A stretch of DNA of 64,000 bases from Nocardia ignorata NBRC 108230. GTDB taxonomy: Bacteria > Actinomycetota > Actinomycetes > Mycobacteriales > Mycobacteriaceae. The notes below the pieces were generated by a model, which worked only from the letters and a program-made list of their open reading frames with translations, did no database searches and had not been told where the DNA came from. This document shows positions 16,252 through 29,879 of this stretch, piece after piece. Every line of letters starts with the position of its first letter. The stretch's first letter is position 1. The stretch covers positions 28,767-92,766 of the forward strand of contig NZ_BDBI01000039.1 in NCBI RefSeq assembly GCF_001612905.1. Direction: 5' to 3'. Both the position numbers and the translations under genes were made by a program.

Positions 16252-18324
16252 TCACCACCATCCGAGCACGGGACCGATGGCGCGGCCGAGCGCGTCGGCG
16301 AGGGTGCGCGAATAGGTGGCGGTGAGGTGGTGCTCGTCGTGGTAGATCAGCACATTGCCCTCGGCGACGGCGCAGACGGTCGGGCCGCACACGGCGTCGG
16401 TGAGGTCGATGGGGAAGACGTGCGGGAAGGGTGCCGCCGCTTCGCGCTGCGGGTCGATCGGGTCGAGTGCGTCGCCGCGGCGCATGCCGCAGCTGATGCG
16501 GTCGCCGCCCGAGGCCAGGCAGTCGGTGGCGCGGTAGCGCACGCCGTCGCGGCGCAACCACGGTGTGTCGCGCAGGGTGAGCACCGCGAGGCCGCGCTCG
16601 GACAGGGCCGTCCACACATCGAGGAATTCCCGCGGGGTCTCGTCGCCGCCCGCGTCGCGGGGCCGGGTGCCGATGGTGAACACCCAATCGGGGCGGTCGG
16701 TGCCGAGCCGGTCGATCACCTCGCGCGACCAGTCCCGGCAGTCGGGGACGGGTTCGCCGTTGTAGGTGGCGTCCTCGGCGAGGGTGAGCGGGCACCCCAT
16801 CTTCAGATACACCTGGATGCGGAAGGAATGCTCCTCGGCCAGCACCTGCAGCGCGGGCAACCAGTGTTCGACGTGGGAGCTGCCCGCCATGGCGATGGTG
16901 CGTTCGGCGTCGGGGTCGCCGTAGGTGCAGGTGACGACGGAGCGGGTGTTCCAGTCGGCGATACAGCCGTCGAGTGTCGGTGGCGGCTGATCGTTGCGGG
17001 CCTCGAAGAGATTGGGCCGCAACGGTTCGGGCGCGACGGGAGTGTTCGCGGTGAGTGCTCGCGCACCGGGGTACCTGGTCGCCTCGACGTCGGTGGTCGC
17101 GGCCGGCGGCGCCGCCCGCACGACGGCGAACTCCCAGGCCGACGCGGTCGCCACCACGGCCGCGAGCAATGCCGCCACGCCCGCGGTGACCAGGCGCCTG
17201 CCGGGCCGGCGCGTCTTGGCGCGCAGTGGTTTCTCGATCAGCTGGTTGGTGAGCCAGGCCAATGCCAGCGACACCGCGATCACGCCGGTGCCACCGAGCA
17301 AGTCGACGTCGGCGCTGTCGCGTTCGGTGAGGAAGAAGATGAGAATCGGCCAGTGCCACAGGTACAGCGGGTAGGCGAGTTCGCCGAGCAACCGCATGTG
17401 CCGGTGCGCGAGCAGCCGGTTGGGTCCGTCCCATTCGTGGCGTGGCACGTTCGCGACCGACACGATCACCGCGGCGGCGGCGAGTACCGGAAGCAGGGCG
17501 GCCGGGCCGGGGAAGCGGTTGGCGGCGTCGCCGATCAGCCAGCCGCACAGCACGACTCCCGCGATGCCGAGGGCGGCCAGCGGCGCCCGGCACCAGCGCG
17601 GCAGCACCAGGTACGGTGCGGCGACCGCGAGTGCCGCGCCGATCAGCAGTTCCCAGCCGCGCGCGAAGGTGTCGTAGTAGTTCCAGCCCTGGTGGGTCGC
17701 GGTGCCCCGGGTCGCGTACACGAATGAGGCGGCGGCAGCGGCGATCAGGATCACTCCGACCACGGTTCGCGCCTGGCGCAGCCGTGCGAACACCGCGACG
17801 AGGATCAGCGCGACCAGATAGAACTGGCCCTGCACCGACATCGACCAGAGGTGTTGCAGTGGGCTCACCGACGGGTCGGCGGCCAGATAGTCGGACCAGG
17901 TGAGCGCCAATTCCCAGTTCTGCGCGAACAGCAGCGAGGCGAGTGTCTGCGCCGCGACCGCCGACCACTGGGTGTAGGGCAGCAGCAGCGTCGAGGCCAC
18001 CAGAACCCCGGCCAGCACCACCGCCATGGCAGGCAGCAGCCGCCGCGCGGTACGCCGCACCACCGGCCACACCCACCCGCGTGGACCGTGCTCGGCGCGG
18101 CGCAGCAGCATCCCGGTGAAGAAGTAACCGGACAGCACCAAAAAGACGTCTACGCCACCCGACACCCGGCCGAACCAGATGTGGAAAACCACGACCAGGC
18201 CGATCGCGAGGCCACGCAGACCGTCGAGGTCGGAGCGGTATTGCACTGTGCCGCTGCGTTGTTCGGCCGTCGAGCCCGAACCTGCCGAGGTCTCCGGCGA
18301 GAGAACCGAGGGTGACCACGCCAT
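16252..18324 (-). CDS. Acyltransferase-3 family protein with C-terminal SGNH domain
   Basis: A 690-residue OafA/YrhL-type protein that O-acylates a cell-surface glycan or lipid. Residues about 30-380 hold ten or so TM helices with the acyltransferase-3 signature RSDLDGLRGLAIGLVVVFH and GGVDVFLVLSGYFFTG. After a linker, the extracytoplasmic SGNH hydrolase-like domain shows the Ser block MAGSSHVEHW and the Asp/His block YHDEHHLT. Fusion of both domains is typical of peptidoglycan, capsule or arabinogalactan-modifying acetyltransferases. The acceptor cannot be read from sequence. It is monocistronic and divergent from the next gene. Confidence 0.9.
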   Translation of the reverse strand: MAWSPSVLSPETSAGSGSTAEQRSGTVQYRSDLDGLRGLAIGLVVVFHIWFGRVSGGVDVFLVLSGYFFTGMLLRRAEHGPRGWVWPVVRRTARRLLPAMAVVLAGVLVASTLLLPYTQWSAVAAQTLASLLFAQNWELALTWSDYLAADPSVSPLQHLWSMSVQGQFYLVALILVAVFARLRQARTVVGVILIAAAAASFVYATRGTATHQGWNYYDTFARGWELLIGAALAVAAPYLVLPRWCRAPLAALGIAGVVLCGWLIGDAANRFPGPAALLPVLAAAAVIVSVANVPRHEWDGPNRLLAHRHMRLLGELAYPLYLWHWPILIFFLTERDSADVDLLGGTGVIAVSLALAWLTNQLIEKPLRAKTRRPGRRLVTAGVAALLAAVVATASAWEFAVVRAAPPAATTDVEATRYPGARALTANTPVAPEPLRPNLFEARNDQPPPTLDGCIADWNTRSVVTCTYGDPDAERTIAMAGSSHVEHWLPALQVLAEEHSFRIQVYLKMGCPLTLAEDATYNGEPVPDCRDWSREVIDRLGTDRPDWVFTIGTRPRDAGGDETPREFLDVWTALSERGLAVLTLRDTPWLRRDGVRYRATDCLASGGDRISCGMRRGDALDPIDPQREAAAPFPHVFPIDLTDAVCGPTVCAVAEGNVLIYHDEHHLTATYSRTLADALGRAIGPVLGWW

Positions 18325-18494
18325 GTCATGTGACTATCACGGCGCCCGCGTGGATGTCACATCGAGGCATCGAAAACCGTGCGCCGCAGCGAAGATGGCG
18401 CGACGGGTTTGCCTTCCACCCGAACAGCCGCCAAAATTTCGGGAAGGGACGCGGACATCACCGAATCGATGCCGCGCGGGGCTGGGAGAGACCT
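18325..18494. other. Divergent promoter region
   Basis: About 170 bases between the acyltransferase and the membrane-anchored protein gene. A reading frame continues through it upstream of 18495, but the composition is not protein-like (MSHRGIENRAPQRRWRDG). It should contain promoters in both directions; I identify none with confidence. Confidence 0.35.
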
Positions 18495-19526
18495 GTGACA
18501 CGCGAAGATCCGCCCGCCGGGGGTGCCGACGATCAGGGTTCGTGGTGGATGACACCGCGTGCCGACGGACAACAGGCCGATGCCGCCCCGCCGACGGTGC
18601 GCGCGGATACACCCGGTTTCGGCCAGCAGCCCCCGCCCAGCCAGCCGCAGTGGCCGGTCGGTCAGCAGAGTCAGCCGTGGCAGCAGCCGCCGGTGAGCCA
18701 GCCGTGGCAGCAGCCGATGCCGGGTCAACCGATGCCCGGTCAGCCGATGATGGGGCAGCCGCAGTGGCAGCAGCCGCGGCCGCCGTACGCGCGGTCCGGG
18801 TCGTCGTCGACGCCGTGGCTGATCGGCGGCGCGGTGGTCTGCGCGTTCCTCGTGCTCATCGTGGTCGCGGTGGTGATCGGCGGCAACTCCGATCCCGATT
18901 CGCCCGTCGTCGCCGCGCCGAGCACCACGTCCTCGACGGTGCCGTCCACCTACTCGACTACTTCGGCCGCACCGACCTCGAAGCCGTTCGACTGGAATAC
19001 CCTCGACAGCGCCGCCACCGACGACACCCCGCTCACCGTGAAAGCCCTGCTGCCGCAAAGCTTCACCGACTCCAAGGGTGTGCTCTACACCCTGCGCGCC
19101 AGCGGCGAACACGGGTGCGACCAGCCGGGCAACTCCGACAACGTGTCGTCCGCGATCACGTCCAACGGGTGCACCACCAATATCACCGGCTCCTACATCG
19201 ACAAGGACGACCACATCCTGGTGTCGGTGAACGTGCTGGTGTTCCCCACCGACTCCGCCGCCCGCTCCGCCTACGACACCCTCGACGGCCAGACGCAGGA
19301 CTGGGGAATCTGGTGCCCCACAACGGGTCTGGCCAGCGATACCTGCCACGGTGACATCATGTCCGCCACCCGGGTGCAGTGGTCGGCCTACAGCCACCGC
19401 TACTTCACCCAGGCCACCGGCATCTACATCGACCTGTCCGACAACAGCAGCCTCGAGGAATGGTGCAAGGCGGGCGCCAACGCGGCAGCCACCACCGTCG
19501 GCCCGAAGAACTACTGGCAGAAGTGA
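18495..19526 (+). CDS. Membrane-anchored protein with Pro/Gln-rich N-terminus and extracellular domain
   Basis: A 343-residue protein. The cytoplasmic N-terminus (about 1-110) is rich in Pro, Gln and Trp with repeats such as QPWQQP and MPGQPMPGQP. One TM helix follows (STPWLIGGAVVCAFLVLIVV), then a Ser/Thr-rich linker and a globular extracellular domain of about 190 residues with paired cysteines (HGCDQPG, TSNGCTTN, IWCPTTG, SDTCHGD, EEWCKAG). This layout is common in Nocardia and mycobacteria and usually of unknown function. GTG 18495 has GGGAGAG four bases upstream. Confidence 0.8.
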   Translation: MTREDPPAGGADDQGSWWMTPRADGQQADAAPPTVRADTPGFGQQPPPSQPQWPVGQQSQPWQQPPVSQPWQQPMPGQPMPGQPMMGQPQWQQPRPPYARSGSSSTPWLIGGAVVCAFLVLIVVAVVIGGNSDPDSPVVAAPSTTSSTVPSTYSTTSAAPTSKPFDWNTLDSAATDDTPLTVKALLPQSFTDSKGVLYTLRASGEHGCDQPGNSDNVSSAITSNGCTTNITGSYIDKDDHILVSVNVLVFPTDSAARSAYDTLDGQTQDWGIWCPTTGLASDTCHGDIMSATRVQWSAYSHRYFTQATGIYIDLSDNSSLEEWCKAGANAAATTVGPKNYWQK

Positions 19527-19895
19527 TCACCGTGCTCGCCGCGCGGCGAGCAACGCGGTGAACTCCTCGGCGTAACCGAGTTGGCGGCGCAGTTTCGCGA
19601 CGCTGTCCTCAGCTTTGGCGTGCAACGCGGCGAGCAGTTCGCGGGCCGCCGGGTCGCCGAGATCGTCGAGGGCGGACAGTAATTCGCCCATCTCGGCCAG
19701 GGTGAAGCCGAGCGGCTTCATTCGGCGGATCACCAGCAGCCGGTCGATATCGTCCTCGGTGTACAGGCGGAACCCGCCCGCGCTGCGTGCCGAGGGCCGC
19801 ACCAGGCCCACCTCGTCGTAGTGCCGAATCGTCTTCACCGACAACTCGGTTCGTTCGGCGACCTGACCGATCTGCAAGTGCGCGCGGGCGGGCAT
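19527..19895 (-). CDS. MerR family transcriptional regulator
   Basis: A 122-residue MerR-type regulator. The winged HTH is at about residues 8-55: IGQVAERTELSVKTIRHYDE then GLVRPSARSAGGFRLYTEDD; a dimerising helix follows. No C-terminal metal-binding cysteines are present, so it is more like general or drug-responsive MerR proteins. Its start is one base after the stop of the SulP transporter gene, so it is the second gene of that operon. Confidence 0.9.
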   Translation of the reverse strand: MPARAHLQIGQVAERTELSVKTIRHYDEVGLVRPSARSAGGFRLYTEDDIDRLLVIRRMKPLGFTLAEMGELLSALDDLGDPAARELLAALHAKAEDSVAKLRRQLGYAEEFTALLAARRAR

Positions 19896-19896
19896 C

Positions 19897-21414
19897 TCAG
19901 TGCCCTGCGAGGTGCCCGGAGAGCCTGCCGTGGCGCTGTTCGGAGGCCGCGTCCAGCCCGACGATCTCGACCTTCTTGCCCTTGGACTCGTACTTGGTGG
20001 TGATCGCGTCCAAGGTGGCGACCGTCGAGGCGTCCCAGATGTGCGCGTCGGACATGTCGATCACGATATTGCGTGGGTCCTCGACATAGTCGAATTGGTA
20101 CACCAGGTCGTTGCTCGAGGCGAAGAACAGTTCGCCGCGCACCTTGTAGACCCTGGTGTCGATGTCGCCGTCGTGGTCGATATCGGCCTCGCCGATCTTC
20201 TCGACCTCGGTGAAGTGGGCGACGCGGTGGGCGAAGGCAACCATCGCGGTGAGCACACCGGCGATCACGCCGTAGGCGAGGTTGTGCGTACCCACCGTGA
20301 CGGCGACGGTGACCAGCATGACCGCGGTCTCGGCGAAAGGCATGCGGCGCAGGGTTTTCGGGGCGATCGAGTGCCAGTCCATGGTACCCACCGACACCAT
20401 GATCATCACGGCGACGAGCGCGGCCATCGGGATCAGGGCGACGATGTCACCGAGCCCGACGACCAGGATCAGCAGGAACAACCCGGCCAGGAACGTCGAA
20501 ATCCTGGTGCGCGCACCGGAGGACTTCACATTGATCATCGTCTGGCCGATCATGGCGCAACCGCCCATACCGCCGAAGAAGCCGGTCACCACATTGGCCA
20601 CACCCTGGCCCCAGCCCTCGCGGGTCTTGTCGGAGTGGGTGTCGGTGATGTCGTCGACGAGCTTGGCCGTCATCAACGACTCGAGCAGGCCGACCAACGC
20701 CATCGCCAACGCGTACGGGGCGATGATCTTCAGCGTTTCCAGCGTGAACGGAACATCGGGGATCAGCCAGGAGGGCAGGCTCGACGGCAACTCGCCCTCG
20801 TCGCCCACGTTCGGGACATCGAGCGAGAACACGAGGGTCGCGGCGGTGAGCAGCACGATCGCCACCAGCGGGGCAGGGACGACGCCGGACAGCTTGGGCA
20901 GGAAGACCATGATCGCGATACCGATGGCGACCATCGGATACACCAGCCACGGCACGCCGAGCAGGTGCGGGATCTGCGCGGTGAAGATCAGGATCGCCAG
21001 CGCGTTGACGAACCCGACCATCACGCTGCGCGGGATGAATCGCATCAGCCGCGCGACCCCGATCACGCTGAGCACGATCTGCAGCACACCAGCGAGGATC
21101 ACCGTGGCGATCAGGTAGTCCAGTCCGTACTGCCGCATGACGGGGGCGATCACCAGAGCGACCGCGCCGGTCGCGGCCGAGATCATCGCCGGGCGGCCAC
21201 CGACGAACGCGATGGTGACGGCCATGGTGAACGACGCGAACAACCCCACGCGCGGGTCGACCCCGGCGATGATGGAGAACGAGATGGCCTCGGGGATCAG
21301 GGCGAGCGCGACCACCAGCCCGGCCAGTACTTCCGTGCGGAGTCGGCGCGGGCTGCGCAGGGCGGCCATCACCGACCCTTCGGTCTGTCTACTGGCGGAC
21401 ACGGCTGTCCCCAT
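19897..21414 (-). CDS. SulP family anion transporter with STAS domain
   Basis: A 505-residue SLC26/SulP transporter. The first helices show VALALIPEAISFSIIAGVDP, the family signature; FGGMGGCAMIGQTMINVKSSG lies mid-protein; and a cytoplasmic STAS domain occupies about 400-505 (NIVIDMSDAHIWDASTVATL). Substrates of this family are sulfate, bicarbonate or other anions; the sequence does not fix which. It is followed after one base by a MerR regulator gene on the same strand. Confidence 0.92.
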   Translation of the reverse strand: MGTAVSASRQTEGSVMAALRSPRRLRTEVLAGLVVALALIPEAISFSIIAGVDPRVGLFASFTMAVTIAFVGGRPAMISAATGAVALVIAPVMRQYGLDYLIATVILAGVLQIVLSVIGVARLMRFIPRSVMVGFVNALAILIFTAQIPHLLGVPWLVYPMVAIGIAIMVFLPKLSGVVPAPLVAIVLLTAATLVFSLDVPNVGDEGELPSSLPSWLIPDVPFTLETLKIIAPYALAMALVGLLESLMTAKLVDDITDTHSDKTREGWGQGVANVVTGFFGGMGGCAMIGQTMINVKSSGARTRISTFLAGLFLLILVVGLGDIVALIPMAALVAVMIMVSVGTMDWHSIAPKTLRRMPFAETAVMLVTVAVTVGTHNLAYGVIAGVLTAMVAFAHRVAHFTEVEKIGEADIDHDGDIDTRVYKVRGELFFASSNDLVYQFDYVEDPRNIVIDMSDAHIWDASTVATLDAITTKYESKGKKVEIVGLDAASEQRHGRLSGHLAGH

Positions 21415-21718
21415 CGGCTGCTCCCAACGAATGTGTCGCCATCACGGCGCTCGGCCGGCACGAGCGGACGCCCGTGCGATCGGCCAACCCTACCCTCCCG
21501 TAAGGGTAGAGTTGGCCTGTGGTGGTCACGAGGAGATAACGCCGGGGTGCGAGCTTCGCCACTGACGCCCGCGCTCGTGACGGGGGAGTGGGCGAAAGAT
21601 TCGGCGATCGACAGGGGTTCTCGCACTATCCGAGTTCATGTCACGAACTGGTCAACGGCCCAGATCGCATGGAAAGTACCAGGTAGCGCGCCTAGGGTTG
21701 GTAATCGAGCTCGACGAA
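21415..21718. other. Intergenic region upstream of sulP-like and nitroreductase-like genes
   Basis: About 300 bases. At 21495-21510 there is TACCCTCCCGTAAGGGTA, an inverted repeat of TACCCT and AGGGTA that could be a regulator site for the divergent SulP operon. In-frame coding upstream of 21719 (MSRTGQRPRSHGKYQ) is probably not real. No other gene is seen. Confidence 0.4.
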
Positions 21719-22747
21719 ATGGAGTATTCGCCGAAAGGAAGTCGGGGGCGGACATTGCTTCGCAAGAGACCCAGTACACAGACGTGCCGTGACGCGGTGG
21801 AGTTGGCCGTGCGAGCACCGTCGGTGCACAACACCCAACCGTGGCGGTGGCGCATCGGGCACGGCCGCGTCGACCTCTTCGCCGATTTCGGCCGACAGGT
21901 CACTGCGACCGATCCGCGCGCTCGCGCGCTCACGGTGAGCTGCGGTGCCGCGCTGCACCATTTGACCGTCGCGTTCGCGATGCTCGGCTGGCACGCGGTC
22001 GTCGAACGGCTGCCCGATCCCGCGCGGCCCGATCACCTCGCGCGGGTCGAACTCACCCCGCGCTCGCCGAGCGACCACGACATCCGTTTGGCCGCCGCCA
22101 TCCATGTGCGCCGCTCCGACCGGCGCCGCTTCCCCGACCTGCCCATCCCGGCACGCGACCTGCGTACGGTGTCGCGCTGTGCCTCACGGTTCGGCGCCGC
22201 GGCCCGCCACGTCCCCGACATGCTGCTGCCCGAGCTGGCCGAACCCATGCGCTCGGCCGCCGCCCGGCACGCCGTCGACGGTGACTACCTCGCGGAACTG
22301 GGCGAGTGGAGCGGTTGCCACGGCGAGCTCACGGGAGTGCCCGCCCACAACGCCCCCGCACCCCGCCGCCCCGGCGAACTACCGGTGCGGGTCTTCGCCG
22401 ACGCGCAGCTGTCCGAGTACACCGACGAACCCGACGCCGCGCACTGGCTGGTCGTGTGCACCCCGCGCGACATCCGGCTCTCCCAGTTGCGCGCGGGCGA
22501 GGCGACGAGCGCCATCCTGCTCGAAGCCACCCGGCTCGGTCTCGCCACCAGTCTGCAGTCCGAACCCCTCGGCATGCTCGACCTGCGCGACCAGATCCGC
22601 ACCACGGTCCTGCAGGAATGCGCCTTCCCGCATGTGATGGTCCGCCTCGGCGTCATGCCCCACGCCGCCGCACCTCTGGAATCCACTCCTCGCCGCCTCG
22701 TGGACGACGTCATCGAGTACGACGAGACCGTGTTCGCCATGGCCTAG
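21719..22747 (+). CDS. Acg-like nitroreductase-fold protein
   Basis: A roughly 342-residue protein of the Acg/nitroreductase group. The family hallmark is the RAPSVHNTQPWRWRI segment near residue 20, followed by two degenerate nitroreductase halves and, near the C-terminus, LEATRLGLATSLQSEPLG and PHVMVRLGVMP. In Mycobacterium such proteins (Acg, Rv3127) are part of the DosR dormancy regulon and may sequester FMN. Enzymatic turnover is doubtful. The start is uncertain (21638, 21701 or 21719); none has a clear Shine-Dalgarno, and 21719 gives the family-like N-terminal length. Confidence 0.85.
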   Translation: MEYSPKGSRGRTLLRKRPSTQTCRDAVELAVRAPSVHNTQPWRWRIGHGRVDLFADFGRQVTATDPRARALTVSCGAALHHLTVAFAMLGWHAVVERLPDPARPDHLARVELTPRSPSDHDIRLAAAIHVRRSDRRRFPDLPIPARDLRTVSRCASRFGAAARHVPDMLLPELAEPMRSAAARHAVDGDYLAELGEWSGCHGELTGVPAHNAPAPRRPGELPVRVFADAQLSEYTDEPDAAHWLVVCTPRDIRLSQLRAGEATSAILLEATRLGLATSLQSEPLGMLDLRDQIRTTVLQECAFPHVMVRLGVMPHAAAPLESTPRRLVDDVIEYDETVFAMA

Positions 22748-22766
22748 TTCTCCGCCCGGCAGCCCC

Positions 22767-22806
22767 CGTCAGCGCCGCCGCCCGATCCGGGTGCGCGGCG
22801 CTGACG
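22767..22806. terminator. Hairpin after the nitroreductase-like gene
   Basis: Stem CGTCAGCGCCGC (22767-22778) pairs with GCGGCGCTGACG (22795-22806), 12 bp, loop 16 bases; there is no T-run. Found 20 bases after the stop and likely ends that transcript. Confidence 0.65.
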
Positions 22807-23038
22807 CGCGTTCGGGCTCGAACGAAATCGGCTCGCCATCCGTAATCATCTCTGTCACGCGGCGATATACGACTGTATCGCCAGACGCGTACTGCCGCTT
22901 CGGACAACGATACGTGCGGGTAACCCTGCCTCGCGGTACACATACGTGGCAGAAGAAGGCAGACTGCCAGCAATCGCGAGTTTCGCAACCTCACCCGTCC
23001 GGGCCAGGTCCTTGGAGAATTGTGGAAGGAGTCGGCGA

Positions 23039-28495
<5,457 letters not shown>

Positions 28496-28504
28496 ACGAT
28501 TCCG

Positions 28505-28537
28505 GTGACCGGCCGCCCCGCTCGGGCGGCCGGTCAC
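28505..28537. terminator. Terminator after the carboxylase
   Basis: A perfect 14-bp stem, GTGACCGGCCGCCC (28505-28518) with its complement at 28524-28537, and a 5-base loop; no T-run. It separates the carboxylase from the ATP-grasp gene, so the two are probably not one transcript. Confidence 0.8.
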
Positions 28538-28619
28538 AGCTTCGTCATGATTCCGCTCGCCCGAACTGGGTAATTCTCGGTTGGCAGCCTGTCGGCTGTC
28601 GATCGAGAAGGGATAAGGT

Positions 28620-29867
28620 TTGTCGATTTCCGCTGACGAATCCCAGAGTCGAAATCCGAACAAAGGCTACATCGCCCTTTTGGGCTGGAGCTTGAATGCG
28701 GTGGCGGCTGTCGATCGTTTCGATCGGCGCTACATCGTGGTAGCCCCCGCGTGGGCGCAAGATTATTGCACAGAACACAACATTCCCTATATTCCATGGG
28801 ATTTCGAACGTCTCAACGATCGTTCGATGGAGATCGCGGAAACGCTGAAGGATCTGGGCGTCGACGTCGCCATCCCGATCTTCGAGGAAACCGTCGAATG
28901 GGCGGGCGCGATCAATTCCGTGTTGCTCGACAACCCTCGCCTGCTCGGGCAGGCCATGCTGCTGCGCGACAAGTCGCTGATGAAGCGGCGCGCCCAGCTC
29001 GGCGGCATCCGGGTCGGCATCTTCGAGGAGGCGCACGACCGCGACGACGTGGCCCGTTTCCTCAAGCGGGTCAACCAGACCCTGCTCAAGCTCGACGGTG
29101 ACCCCAACGACCCGATCCACCTCAAGGCCTTCGACAAGGCCGGCTGCCTGGGTCACCGCGTGATCCGTACGCCCGACGAGATCGACACCATCCCCGACGA
29201 CGAGTTCCCGATGCTGATGGAATCGCATCTCGACGGCTGGGAGTTCGCGGTCGAGGCCTGGGTGCACAAGGGCCGCATCTGCTTTCTCAACATCTCCGAA
29301 TACGTCACCCTCGGCTATTCGGTGTTCGTTCCGGCCACTCCTGAACTGGAGAAGTATCGGCCGGAGATCACCCGCCAGGTCGAAAAGCTCATCAAGACCT
29401 TCGACATCGAATTCGGCTTCATCCATCCCGAGTACTTCGTCACCAGCGACGGCGAGATGTATTTCGGCGAGGTCGCCTATCGGCCACCGGGTTTCAAGGT
29501 GTTCGAGCTACTCGAACGCACCTACGGTTTCAACGCCTATCACGCGCTGGTGCTGGCCTTCGACCCGAAGACCACCGACGAGGAGATCGACGCCTTCTTC
29601 CCGAAGGAAGTCGTCGACGCCACCGGGCACGCCGGATGCTTCGGGGTGTACCCGCGCAGGCGGGTGGTCAGCCGGCTGTCGATTCCGCCGGAAACCGAGG
29701 ACCACGACTATTTCGAGTCCCACGAGCTCACCGAGCCGCTGGCCGAGAAAGTCACCAAGCGAACAGCTTTCGGCAACCATTGGGGCCTGCTCTATTTCTT
29801 CGGTGGCGACCCGTACACTCTGCGGGATCTGCTGAAGCGACAAGAAGAGCTCGACTTCTACATCTGA
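28620..29867 (+). CDS. ATP-grasp domain protein
   Basis: A 415-residue protein with an ATP-grasp-like layout: an N-terminal Rossmann-like part (YIALLGWSLNAVAAVDRF then RYIVVAP, and the ETVEWAGAIN region), a central B-domain with KRRAQLGGIRVG, and a nucleotide-binding core with HLKAFDKAGCLGHRV, MLMESHLDGWEFAVEAWVHK and the metal ligands in FIHPEYFVTSDGEMYFGEVAYRPPG. The family ligates a carboxylate to an amine or thiol via acylphosphate. It starts at TTG with GAGAAGG upstream. The gene after it begins 12 bases downstream, implying a shared operon and function. Confidence 0.85.
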   Translation: MSISADESQSRNPNKGYIALLGWSLNAVAAVDRFDRRYIVVAPAWAQDYCTEHNIPYIPWDFERLNDRSMEIAETLKDLGVDVAIPIFEETVEWAGAINSVLLDNPRLLGQAMLLRDKSLMKRRAQLGGIRVGIFEEAHDRDDVARFLKRVNQTLLKLDGDPNDPIHLKAFDKAGCLGHRVIRTPDEIDTIPDDEFPMLMESHLDGWEFAVEAWVHKGRICFLNISEYVTLGYSVFVPATPELEKYRPEITRQVEKLIKTFDIEFGFIHPEYFVTSDGEMYFGEVAYRPPGFKVFELLERTYGFNAYHALVLAFDPKTTDEEIDAFFPKEVVDATGHAGCFGVYPRRRVVSRLSIPPETEDHDYFESHELTEPLAEKVTKRTAFGNHWGLLYFFGGDPYTLRDLLKRQEELDFYI

Positions 29868-29879
29868 TCGGATCGGCGA

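Noticed and set aside
16247..18319. Second 690-codon minus-strand frame overlapping the acyltransferase
   Set aside because: It is a shifted reading of the same DNA. Only the frame ending at 16252 shows the acyltransferase-3 and SGNH motifs and membrane helices.
18312..18494. Longer N-terminus for the membrane-anchored protein gene
   Set aside because: The extension has unstructured Arg/His-rich composition and overlaps the divergent acyltransferase start, whereas GTG 18495 has a good ribosome-binding site.
19900..21792. Plus-strand open frame of about 630 codons
   Set aside because: Antisense to the SulP gene; the translation is a His/Asp/Arg-rich pseudo-repeat produced by codon bias.
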